A stretch of 64,000 nt of DNA from assembly GCA_023935145.1 (NCBI GenBank), contig CM043705.1, forward strand, positions 88,136,084 through 88,200,083. Reading direction: 5' to 3'. This stretch comes from Bretschneidera sinensis (taxonomy: Eukaryota > Streptophyta > Magnoliopsida > Brassicales > Akaniaceae). Numbering within the stretch: position 1 is the stretch's first letter; every line of letters begins with the position of its first letter. The notes beneath the pieces are model-generated. The model worked only from the letters and a program-made list of their open reading frames with translations. It did not search any database and was not told the DNA's origin. Below are positions 46,021 through 57,384 of this stretch, in pieces. Position numbers and translations under genes: made by a program.

Positions 46021-48160
46021 TTCAATTATCCGTACAGAAGTAGAGAGAAAAACGAAAGATTTTATCAAAAGTTAAGTTAACCTTATTACGTTCTATACAG
46101 TTTTTGTAGTAATGGATAAGAGACAAAAGAGATCTGATCTTCAAGGATAGATTTTAGCGTGGATGGTCAGCTTTAAGGTGAAGTGTGAAACTGAATAACA
46201 GATCTTTAAATGGTCAACAATGAGTGTTTAAAACTATGTCGTTTCGACTTCAACATTGATATGTCTTATGATCAAAATTGTTATGAGATTTGCATCTTAC
46301 ACCGTTCATTTTGTGGAACTGACATCTATGGACTACGGTCGACATATGAGAAGGTAAAATCCAAAATGTATTACTATTATTACCAATCCCACCTGCTTCA
46401 CAAAAACACAAAGTGTTTTCATTCTGTTTTGATGGAAAAATTTATCACTCAAGTTTTTTAAAATTATTATTAAATTTTTTTAATAAATAATATTACATAA
46501 AATAAAAAAATATCCAATAATTTTTCGATAATCACATGTATCTTTATTTCTGTCCTATCCTTATGTTGAATTACATGTGCTAGCCAGGCATATGTGTGCC
46601 AAAGTATAAATAAATGTCTTTATTCTAAACACATTGCAGACTTACATTTTTTTTTTCATACTGAAGCTAAAAATTTTATTACCTTTATATTGAATTACAG
46701 ATAGGGAAGACAATCTAGTTGGACGATATCAGTTTGATTTATTTTCTTCATGTTCCTTGCTTTTTCGAAAAGTAAAACTTTTCTAATATTCGGTTTCTCG
46801 CATGAGATTTTTCGATTAATATTTTCGTGAATAAAAATCATTTTTATTTAAATAATTAAAAAATAGGGAATTGATTTCACTTCTTTAATTATTTAACTTT
46901 ATTTTCATTTTCGTATGAAAAAAATAAACACATGAGATTTATGGGCTAAAGATTAAAGGATTATTTGATCACTGACATGAATGATTATAATGAGATAAAA
47001 TCGAGATTAGAATGGATATGATTAAGAATTTTAATCCTATGTTTAGTTTTGATCCATGTTAAAGTGAAATAATAAATTAAAAAACTGTACTATTATTTAC
47101 TATTTACCATCCTCAAACAACCTAAAAAAATTTCACTGCACTAATTTAAAACAAGAAAAAAGACACTAAAACCAATATATTAGGAAGAAACAACAAAAAT
47201 TAAAAATCAAATGCTTTGATAGGTTGGACTCCCTTTTAATTTTTTTCGTCTTAGATTTGGTTGTTATTAAGCTTTTACGTTATATCCTGTCCATTCATTT
47301 ATTAATATGCTTTTGTTATTGAGAATAATTCTTGGTGTGTGGCTGTAGATGGGGTTCCGTCTCGTTCTTGATGTGAATCATCTTTTCAGTGAGTACATCT
47401 CTGGCTTCGTTTTGATGCAGAAGCCTCGTAGTTTGTTAGGGATTGCATGCAGACCATTTACTTGATTTTAGTTCCAAACACATTCGCATTGTCAAAGTTA
47501 ATGAGCAGTGTCAATCAACTTGAAGGGCACATATGTAACTTTGAAAGACATTTACAAATGCTAATGTTTTTGGTTCTGATGTAGGGGAAAATTCTTTTTT
47601 TAATGATAAGATGACACGTGAATAATTTACTCGTCAATAAAGATCGAACATGTGGATGATTAAAACCTCCTGAACAAATCATGATATCGCTATGATGGCG
47701 ACGTCTGTGACGTACACGTGGCAGAACGCATCATGAGATCGTTATTGCTAACAAACCTTTCACGCGCAAGAACCTAAGCGATATTTTAAGGACCGCGTCG
47801 TCCTTGAGCAAGCAACGAATTTGATTCCCTAAACGAATCATTAGTATAAAAAGAGATCTAAGGTACACAAAAGGCAATTCATTCATTACAAACACTATCA
47901 CTGCTATTATTACCACCCATTTCTTTCGAAAACCCTTTAGATCACCATCTTCCCTTGTGCAGATCCAGCATTTCAGTCTTCCGACCTGACAGCAAATTTT
48001 TGACATCAATATGTTACAAAATTTGGGCAGCGAGGCGATGTAATCCCCCACAATCTAGCTTAGTAGTGTGTTCCCAAAACCATTTCCATAATGGCTAATG
48101 CCCTTATTAAGTGGTTGCTTGTAGTGAACTGAGGTCCATCGTTGTAGCCTTTCCCATAGC
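46021..48160. other. RCI2 5' flank and intergenic
   Basis: No gene supported. At 47835-48060, GTATAAAAAGAGATC followed by ACAAACACTATCACTGC and a CTTCCGACCTGAC stretch resembles the end of a gypsy LTR with its untranslated region, but no second copy exists here to prove it. Confidence 0.35.
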
Positions 48161-48177
48161 TTGTATGAGCATTTTTT
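48161..48177. repeat. LINE target-site duplication, left
   Basis: TTGTATGAGCATTTTTT, identical to 53097-53113. Confidence 0.85.
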
Positions 48178-48263
48178 TTTTATCGGTAAAAGTAAATATA
48201 TTGATAAAAAAATTTATACAAAAATACACTGGGCATACCCAGGAGATATTAACATGAGAACAC

Positions 48264-48854
48264 TTAACAATGTAATCTAAAATCAGGAAAATTAGCATAT
48301 ACAATTCTATAAACATGTATTTTAATTTTCCTGACAATGCTGCTTGGAAGGGGAGCTGTGCCTTCAAATTGTCTAGCATTCCTTGCTAGCCAAATGTGGT
48401 GCACCGTGCTAGCGAGAGCCGCACGCTTGGCCTTGGCAAACAGACCGTTCCCTCGAGGTTCCTTATGGATCCATTTTGTTGCACTTTTAATGGTATGCAT
48501 ACCCCTTCTACAGCCTAACCAAGCTTTTATATTGTTCCATATAGACTCACTGATTCGGCAGGAGAAGAATATGTGATTAACTGACTCTTCATAGTCTCTA
48601 CACATAAGGCATAATCTGTCCATTTTCGTGAACAGGAGCTTATCCTTTGTGAATGGTTTGTCCTTAATTGCTAACCATAAGATGAGTGCATGCTTTGGGG
48701 CACAAGAGCTGCTCCAAACCACTGGAGCCCATTTAGCATTTGATCCCTTAGGCCTAAAGAAATCATAGGCCTTCTTTATACTGATCTGGTTCTGATCTAC
48801 CCACTGCATCATTTTGGCCTTTGCTTGCTGACTTGAGGACTCTGAAGAGATCAA
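48264..48854 (-). pseudogene. LINE C-terminal zf-RVT domain
   Basis: This 196-codon frame has SCAPKHALILWLAIKDKPFT, RLCLMCRDYEESVNHIFFSC and WNNIKAWLG. This is the zinc-binding domain following RT in plant LINEs. It ends with a stop about 85 bases before the A tail. Confidence 0.8.
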
Positions 48855-48980
48855 ACCATTTTTAATTTCAAGCAGTTTTTTCCATAAGGCTAAATCCTCA
48901 TGCTTAGGACTCGAGCTCCAAATGGGAGATCCTTATAAGTAGAAATGATCCACCCACCTAACCTAGAGAGAATCTTTCTT

Positions 48981-50701
48981 TTAGTGAATGTTCCAAAGAG
49001 CTTTTGATAACAGAGCTAAGTTCCAGCTTTTGAGGTCAATTAGTCCCAGACCCCTTTTAGCTTTAGGGAGACATACTTCTTTCCAAGCAACCAAGGCCTT
49101 TTTTGAGCCTGAATTCTTTCCACTCCATAATAATTCTCTGCATAATTTGATAATTATGTCCTTAATGTTGGTTGGAATAGGAAATATTGCCAACCAGAAG
49201 CACTCCACTCCTTGTAGGACAGTTTTGGTTAATTCTGCTCTACCAACAAAGGATAGATTAGTGCCTACCCAAGCATTGATATAGGCAGAAATTTTCTCTA
49301 TTAGGGGAAAGTAATGGGCAGTGTTAAGTCTAGCAAAGGCCTGTGGAACCGTTAGATATCTGAAGGGAATGCTGCCTTCTTGAAATCCTGTGACCCTGCT
49401 GATTTCATAGAGTTCATCCTTGGATATCCCAACAGTGTACATACTTGATTTTGGAAAACTTGCCTGAAGGCCAGAGCTGTCACTGAACCTCTTAACATAC
49501 TCCATTAGCAGCCTGACATACCTAACTTCCCCTCTTGCAAAGAGGCTAAGATCATTAGCAAAGGCTAGGTGAGTTATCTTTAGATGCCCACATTTAGGAT
49601 GAAATTTAAAGTCTGGGGATTCATTCAACCTTGACAGTAGTCTTGAGAGGTATTCCAGGCATATAACAAAAATAAAAGGGGATAGGGGATCACCTTGTTT
49701 GAGCCCTCTCTTTTCTTCAAAGAAACCATGAAGACTTCCATTAATAGTTATGAAATATGATGTTGTAGTAACACACTCCATGACCCATTTAATAAACTTA
49801 GCTGGGAAACCTAGTCCCCTGAGCATACTTTCCAAAAAAATCCCAATTGACTGTGTCATAAGCTTTCCTTATATCAATCTTCAACATGCACCTAGGAGAG
49901 ATTCTCTTTCTGCTGTATTTACGGAGCAACTCTTGCACTAGATAAATGCTCTCAATCATACTTCTATTTTTTATGAAAGCAACCTGAGCAGGATTAATAA
50001 TACTGACCAAAATAGAAGCTAAACGAGAAGTTATAATCTTGGAAATGACTTTATATACCACATTACATCATGCAATAGGCCTGAAGTCTTCCACTTTTGC
50101 TGTTTTTATTTATTTATTTAGGGATCATTGTCAGTGCAGTATGGTTGATTTGTTTAAGCAGCTTGCCATTCCTAAAGAATTCTTGCACTGCCCCCCACAA
50201 AATCCCGTTTGATAATATCCCAAGCTTTCTTGAAAAAGGCTGACGTGTACCCATCAGGGCCAGGGGATTTATCCTCCCCTATACTAAATAGAGTTTCTTT
50301 GATCTCTATCTTAGAGACATCTCTAATCAGAAAATCAGACTGCTCCTCGTTCACCTTGGGACCCTCCTCAATAACTCCAGGCTCAATATGATAGCAATCA
50401 TCTGAAGAACCCAGCAAGTTCTTATAAAATCTGATAAATTCATTTACCATTTGGGCCTCTGATGTAGTCTGATGGCCCTCCAGGGTCTCCACTACAGCTA
50501 TGTGGTTCCTACTAGTTTCCTCTTCATCATGGCATGAAAAAATTTAGAACCTCTGTCACTGTTCATAAGGAATTTGCATTTGGCCTGCTGGGAAAAGAAA
50601 TTCCTTTCAGCTTCAGCTAAATTAAATGTTTTAATCCTCTGATCTGTTACCCTCACTTGCAGCTCTGAATCTGTATTATTATCATACAACTCCTGTTGCA
50701 T
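48981..50701 (-). pseudogene. LINE reverse transcriptase
   Basis: Recognised in order are: the pre-RT helix (NFFSQQAKCKFLMNSDRGSK), DKSPGPDGYTSAFFKKAW, SRLASILVSIINPAQVAFI, CMLKIDIRKAYDTVNWDFF, KRGLKQGDPLSPFIFVICLE, HLAFANDLSLFA and SGKNSGSKKALVAWKEVC. The first catalytic aspartate (KIDIRKAYD) is present, but the FADD box reads FAND. Several stops and frameshifts (about 50063-50170, about 49830) interrupt it. Confidence 0.88.
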
Positions 50702-51089
50702 TCTAGTAGCTCATTAGATGCTTCAGCAGCTCTAGCAGAAATATGACTAAAAAACTTCTCATTCAGCAGTCTGAGAGGGCCTTTTAGAACCTTCAGATTT
50801 CTGCACAGCTTGAACATCTTGAACCCTTCAACATGTTAAAGAACTTGAAGGGCCTTCCCCCCTTCCCCCCTCTCCTCTTCAAACAGAGTAACTATACAGT
50901 GTGAATGATCTGAAAGGCAACCAGGTAATGTAAATTTTGCATGAGCTTGGAACCCTCTCTGAACCCATTCACTGTTCACCATCGCTCTATCCAGCTTACA
51001 CCAAGTATGTTTATTTGTCTAAGTGTAAAAGCATCCAGTAAAATTTATATCTGCTAGACCTGTTTCCCTACAAAAGTTTAAAGGATCCC

Positions 51090-51580
51090 TTAATTCATAA
51101 GCAGTAACAGGCAGCCCATTCCCCTTTTCTTCCACTGCAAAACATTGTTGAAATCTCCCATAACCAGCCAGGGAGAAGAGATGCTTTCATTGAATTCACA
51201 CAGGCTATCCCAAAGTGGTCTGCGAGATACTATAGTATGGAATCCATAAACAAAACTAGTAGTAAAACTAATGGAAGAAATTAAGCACTTTACATCACAA
51301 TGTATAACTTGGGGAGTGGAGTCTATAACTGAAACACTGACTTTAGAGGGGTTCCAGAGGACCAGCACTCTCTCAGCTTCATGAGTGTGAAAATTGTTTA
51401 CTTGGCTCCACAACCTGAACTTATTTTTCATAATTCTGCCCAGCTTCGCTTCATCCAACTTCGTTTCCAAAATGCACATAATATCTATTGTATTTGTGTT
51501 CATGAAGTGCAATACCCCATTGTGCTTCAAGGGCTTGTGAAAGCCACTGATATTTCAGCTTGCAATTCTCATGTTACACC
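51090..51580 (-). pseudogene. LINE apurinic-type endonuclease, N-terminal part
   Basis: An ASWNIRGF-type start is visible but with TGA for the tryptophan. MCILETKL (catalytic Glu) and WLVMGDFNNVL (Asp-Asn) follow. These are motifs of the exonuclease-endonuclease-phosphatase fold that nicks target DNA. The C-terminal SDH part is not in frame. Confidence 0.75.
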
Positions 51581-52957
51581 AAGAGGGGCATCCCCCCCCC
51601 CTTCCTTTCTTTTTGTGTCTCATTCACAAGGCCTTTCACCTTTTTCTTCTTTGAAGTTGATTGGGGAGCAGCTGACTTGGTTGGCATTTTTCCTTTGCCA
51701 TCTCTTTCCTTTGAACAAACTGGTTGAGACACCTCCAAGTCCTGCTTTGATCCTGAGACTCTAGGCACAGCCTGGTGATGATCTTGTATGTCTCTGGGAG
51801 ACTCTTCCTCTGTAGACCCATTGTCTACCACAAGAGCTTCAGTCACTTCTTGCACTCCTTTTGCAGGAACTGCAACACTTTCTTGCTCTTTTAGTTTCTT
51901 CATACTGGAGACTGACTTGGATTTAAACTTACAATTTACATCCGAGTGCCCAATTACCTTGCATCTGTTACAGAACTTAGGCATGTTCTCATATGTAATT
52001 CTTTGTTCTATTGCTCTACCCCCAGGGAGATTAATGGTAACCTGAGTGCTTGACCTCCTTAGCAACATCAATCTCAATCAGGATCCTAGCATAAGAAATC
52101 CTCTCTTTTTTGGAAGTGAGCTTATCTGCATACAAAGGTTTTCCTAATCTCGACCCTATCATACCGAGGGCTTTAGAAGACCACAATTCCTGGGGCAAGT
52201 TCTTCAACTGTACCCCATACAGGCATTGTGCTTATCTCCTCATTATCAAACTAAAAAATTCTTGGCATGGTTTTGAGGAGCAACGGTCTGCCATATATAA
52301 TGTATGGACCCTCTTGCATAACCTTCATCATATTTTCAGCACTCTCTAACTTGAAAATGATCCATCCACTCTCATGAAATTGAGCGAGGACTCCAACTTT
52401 CCAAGAATCCGTTATCTGCTTCAGAGCCAATTTGCCTGGGAATTTTCCAGCAAAATACCCAACAAGGCAGTGTGGCATATCTTCAAACACCTCATTTACA
52501 TCCTCGTCTAATAAACAGATTTCCTCCTGATCAAAATCCATGGCTGATAGCTGCTTCCCATTACTAGGTTTCCTATTATCAGCAAAAAGACTTACCCATG
52601 AAGCTTTTTTTCCACCTCATTTCAGGCTCCTTCACTGTTCACGCTAGTTGCAGTTCTAGTTGGACCTGAACGGGGAGAGGTTACTGTTACTATCTGATCG
52701 CAACCTTCACTTTCAGAGCTGGATTCAGCATTCTCCAGACCAATTGACCTGGTATTCTCTTCTCCCAAGGTACAAAAGAGGCTTTCTGAATCCAAGCTTT
52801 CAACATTTGCAGAGCTCTGTGCAACTTCAGCAGCATCACTCACGCCTGACATTTTTATTGTAGCTTTCTTTTCTTTGAAATATTTTTGTACAAATTCGAC
52901 ATCTTTTTGAGCTTGAGGATAAACCAAAATCTTCTTGCTTAGTTTCTTCTTACCCAT
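51574..52957 (-). pseudogene. LINE ORF1-like protein (DUF4283 plus zinc knuckle)
   Basis: The start MGKKKLSKKILVYPQAQK leads to an acidic serine-rich region and a stop (52622). A DUF4283 block follows (FAGKFPGKLALKQITDSWK, GPYIIYGRPLLLK). After another frame change, a CX2CX4HX4C knuckle (CNRCKVIGHSDVNC) appears with a lysine-rich tail. This protein would coat the LINE RNA. Confidence 0.78.
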
Positions 52958-53096
52958 AATTGATTATTGAAACAGATTCAAGAAAGAGGAGGGGGAGGAG
53001 GAGATTATAGAGACGGAAGTCATGGAAGAGCAGCAAAATCACAGTTGCTTGAGAGCTTCTCTCTCTAACTCTTTGCGACTGACTGAGAGCTCTTTT

Positions 53097-53113
53097 TTGT
53101 ATGAGCATTTTTT
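53097..53113. repeat. LINE target-site duplication, right
   Basis: TTGTATGAGCATTTTTT, identical to 48161-48177. Confidence 0.85.
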
Positions 53114-53494
53114 GTTGTGCTTTAACTTGCTTATGATCCTTGGCGAGAGAGTTTATTTATTTTTTCTTTGACCAAGGATCTTTTATAATCTCTGCTTTGA
53201 AGTTGTAGCATGTTTCTCTAAGCCATTAGTCAATAAAACTTGTGTTTTCGGGCTTCAGTCTTTAGTCCAGTATGTAACTTGGCTTAAATGATTGATGGCG
53301 TTACAGTATTTGCAGTGTCAAAATAGTGTATACGTTTCACTACAGCCAAAAAATAATATGGTCAATATTAGAATAAAGTTTTTTATTATAAGAATAGTGG
53401 AATACAGTTTGGACCTTACAAATTATGTTGATTGATAAAATTTGGTTACACACTAGTCTAGACCCTTATTTGCCGTGTATTTAGGTATTTTTAA

Positions 53495-53930
53495 GAACAG
53501 AGGCGTTGAATGAGACGTTTTGATTTGAAAAATTGAAATATTTTAAAATTTTAATAAAATAATATTAATTAATTTATTAAAATAATAAAAATAATTTTAA
53601 TTAATTAATTAATTATTTTTTATCAAAATTTAATATTTTACTAACCTTTTATAGTGTGATAAGTATAATTTTATAAATATTAATATATATTTATATATAA
53701 ATTATAACTTATATTTTTATATTGTTGTAACTTGTAAGTGATTAATTAAATAGTTTATAATTATTATTAAACTAAATAACATATATTAAATATTTATGAA
53801 GTATAATAATATCACAACAAGAACACTAGCTTAGTGGTTAAAACCTATGACACTCGTTAAGTCATAGGCAGACCCGTCCAAAACCCACCTTTTTAAAACA
53901 CTGGTATTTAATATGTGTGCAAGTTGTATG
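53495..53930. repeat. AT-rich dispersed repeat, copy 1
   Basis: Aligns by eye with 62745-63110 through blocks such as ATAATTTTATAAATATTAAT and GTGATTAATTAAATAGTTTA. It ends in CACTAGCTTAGTGGTTAAAA, which looks like a Pol III A box. Confidence 0.7.
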
Positions 53931-55269
53931 ATCAATCATTGTAGTGAAGTATTGATCAAGAAAAAAATAAACATACAAAAATAAGTATACTGCAGAAATG
54001 GAAGAACAAGGTTAGTTGCTTTAGGGTTTGTAATTTGAGAAATATATGGTGTATCTCTGTTTGTAGGGGTAATTCTGTAATTTTTTCAATTTTATGTAAT
54101 ATTGGGGTATGTTAGGCAGTAGTATGATTTAGTATAATATGTTCATTGAGTTTTTAGGAATTAATAGGCTTTTATTTACTTGGAGTCAAAATAGGATTGA
54201 GAATAACATTCACGCGAGTCCTATTAATTAGAGTAACTATGAACTGATTATAAGGTAGTTTAGTCTTTTTCAATTGTTTTAATTGGGGTATTGATCAACA
54301 AGGATTTAACTTAATTAATTGTTTTTCAATTGTCTTTTAAGGTTTTAGTCTATAAATGAATTGTAATTCTTTGTTAAATGGGAAAATGACACAACATTAA
54401 TAATTTACAGCTTGAAAGCTCTGTTTAATTGATGCTTGCTTGCGTAGAGTTCTTCTTTCTTCATTGGTTTATCATTCTATATGCACGTATCTCTTCTCTA
54501 TCAAATTCTTCTAATTTCTCTTATATTTTTCTTAATTTTTTTAGTTCCGTCACTTTGATTGAATTATTTCCGGTTACTAAACTAAGAGAAAAAGTCACAA
54601 ATCCTTTTTAACATCCTCTAATTCTTAATCTAAATTAACCCTAAATCATTTGACATCAAACTCTAACCCTAATCACCAAATTATTTATTGTAATTTAAGA
54701 TCTCTGAGGTTGTCCTGCATCAATAAAATACGTGTCACTCAAAACAAATGTACTCATTAATCTTAACTTTCGATAAGCTTAAACATATCATTTATTGAGA
54801 TCCGAATGAAAGTGCTATCTCACATAGCAAAAAAATGGGTAGAGTGAGAGACCATATATGGTGGCAAACCAACACTTGAGCTTTAAATTTCAAGTGGTGC
54901 CTAAATTTTGTGTTTGGGTTTTTATACTAAGGACTCGTCGGCTCATTCTCCCAACAAGCTATTAGAGTCGATTGTTTGATTTGAACACTACAAAACCATG
55001 TGGGTTATCTCTAAAGTATTAAGAATAATTGAATTATCATTTATCTCAAGTTTAATGTAAGTTATCTCCACACACATTTAAGTCAAATGAAAGATTACTG
55101 AGTTTTGTATGTGAACTCAAATGTAAAAAAAAACTAAATATGAGCAAAGCACTTTGTGAAATATTAATAAAAATGGGTATCCCAAAAATTCAAATCAAGA
55201 TTTGGAATTTAGAAACCATATTAATCTATAAGAATAATTTTCTCCAATCTGGATTCAGAATATATATTC
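53931..55269. other. AT-rich intergenic
   Basis: No gene or named repeat supported. Confidence 0.4.
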
Positions 55270-55864
55270 TTGTTTATTTCACATTTTATGTCGCCATATA
55301 GTGGAACTTCAGAAGTGTCAGTCTGGCATTGCCAAAGGGAACGACAAAGGCTTCTAAGCTTACAGAGTCCACAGGCAATGCAGACTCAGAAATTGAGACA
55401 TGTAGAAATGAAATCATTTCAAAATGATAAAACTGGGGAAGGTTCAGAATCTTCATACCAGAAGGGAATGGAAAATTCAAAGAATAAAAACGACGAGCAG
55501 CCATCGAAGAAACAAGCAGAAACTTTGAAGAAGAAAAACAGAGAGGGGACAGTGGAGAGAGTGGAATGGACACCAGAATCTAGGAAGAAGAAGAAATTTA
55601 AATTTTGGTGCGATTGGGGCTTACTCTGAAGTGGTGATTGAGGCTCATAAAAAGGGGATGAAGCATATGGCTCGGCTTAAGGAACTTAGTAAAAATGGCG
55701 AAGCTGTAACAAACACAGCTGCCGCTGATTCCTCCAGAATACAACCACAGCTTCTGCTGCCACCACCAATACGGCCACAGCCACTGCCGCCGCTCACACG
55801 ACAACAGTATCATCAGAAGCTGCATGATAAGGCGAAAGATGAGGTGTCCCCTTCGTTGGATTAA
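55270..55864 (+). pseudogene. Unrecognised lysine-rich ORF pair, probably one broken gene
   Basis: A 119-codon frame (55270-55629) is rich in Lys, Glu and Gln. It is followed without gap by a frame reading YSEVVIEAHKKGMKHMARLK, then a proline/glutamine-rich end (LLPPPIRPQPLPPLT) to TAA at 55864. The change of frame occurs near 55600-55630. I do not recognise the family. The helical EAHKKGMKHMARL piece looks like real protein. There is no intron signal that would obviously join the two. It could be a decayed gene or an exon of one with parts outside. Confidence 0.35.
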
Positions 55865-57384
55865 AATTTAATGGTGATCAAATTTATTATGCCCTAAGAT
55901 GGAGAAAGTTTTCAATACTAAAAAAAATTAATGAATGAATGAATTTCACTTGTGGGAGAAAGGACTGAAAAATATTTCATTCTTTTTTTACGGTTCAATA
56001 ATAATGATTTTGAGGGCAAGGGTCCTTAAATGTACGAAACTCTTATAACATCAATGCTTTTGATTGTAATTAAGTTGTCAAAATAGTTTTTTTAAATAAT
56101 TTTTAATAAAACAATTATGAAGTTAAAAATCTATTACGTTTGATATAATAGCAATGAAAAGAAGTTTTTTGATACAAATATTAAGTTATTTGAAACTTAT
56201 ATTTAGCTTTCTGATTTTTTTTTCAACAACAAATAAAATAAAGTATTTGATCTATCGTACTTTGTTTAAAATCATTTCATAAATTTATTTCAAAGAAACC
56301 TAACTAATGGATTTATAGTGTCATATTGCGGTAAAAAGGTCATCATAAACTTCAACACTTCACGTCTCCATAGACAGAGTTAGATCGGTAAAGTAAGCAC
56401 GAAAAGGTAAAATAACAGGAAGAATGATAACAAGTCGTTGCCCTTCTTGTTAAAGCTTGCCTAACTAATTATACTGGCTTTTAATATCAGTTGTTTCTTG
56501 TAAGTAGCAACTCCATCATCAAGTTGGATGTCCAACTTACTGAATAGGTAATCACGTGATCATGTCATGTTCCCTTCTCTTTAGAGGCAGCTCTAGCCCT
56601 CCATGCTTTATGGTCGGGATTTTTGATTGATGTTATAGTTGAGGCTTCAAGTTTCTTGTCCCAGAAAATCTCACATTTTGAAACACCTAACCCTGGCTCG
56701 AAGATTTTGAATCAAGCTTTGACTTTACAGTTTAGAAACCCTAACTAATTATCATATGAGATGGTAAGGAATACTAGCAAGTTTTAACCTCACAATTTCC
56801 ACTCTTAATTTAAAACACTTTATTAAATGTTCTTATAGGCAGAGATAATCTCAAAGAAGTGAAATTCTTGACTGCATCTCGTGCACATGCACCAGGCTCA
56901 TCTTAGCAATTGAAGGTAGAGAAAATACCAAAAACATTATCCCTTTCTCACACTTGAACCGCATGCAGCATTCTCCTAAGCTCGGCGTAAATACAAGAAG
57001 CCAAGGAGAATTTGACCTTATGGATCCTGTTTGATTGTAAAACAAAAGGGCAAAAATGTAGAACTTGTCCTACTACAGGCTCTCAAGCTGTGTCTCAATT
57101 GGAATTTAAATTTCGATTTCTTCTAGGCAAAGGCCGGCCAAGGAAATAAAAATCAATCACATCCTTCAAATGTCCAGCAACCAAAAACTAAAAAAGAGCC
57201 AAAAAAACAAAATTCAATATTTCATATATTAATTCAATATTTATATATATATATATATATATATATCACTATTCTTCTTTACAGAAAAAAAAAGGAAAAA
57301 GCAATACAAAGAAAAGAAAAGAATGAGACCTAAAATATAACTATAGGATTAGGACCTCCAATTGGAACTGAAGTGAGAAAAAGC
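55865..57384. other. Intergenic
   Basis: No gene supported. A (TA)n microsatellite lies at 57242-57267, close to the 3' end of the next gene. Confidence 0.45.

Larger units (their letters stand above)
48178..53096 (-). mobile_element. Non-LTR retrotransposon (LINE), near full length, decayed
   Basis: It is about 4.9 kb on the minus strand, flanked by a perfect 17-bp duplication. The 3' end (left) runs into a short A tail. From the 5' end the order is: leader, ORF1-like protein with DUF4283 and zinc knuckle, endonuclease, reverse transcriptase, zf-RVT domain. Stops and frame changes separate the parts. The RT motif reads FAND where FADD is needed. Confidence 0.9.

Noticed and set aside
45716..46068. 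93- and 94-codon minus frames over the RCI2 first exon
   Set aside because: The first is in another frame. The second is the true exon frame but reads through the intron and starts upstream of the family methionine; the spliced two-exon model fits the family end to end.
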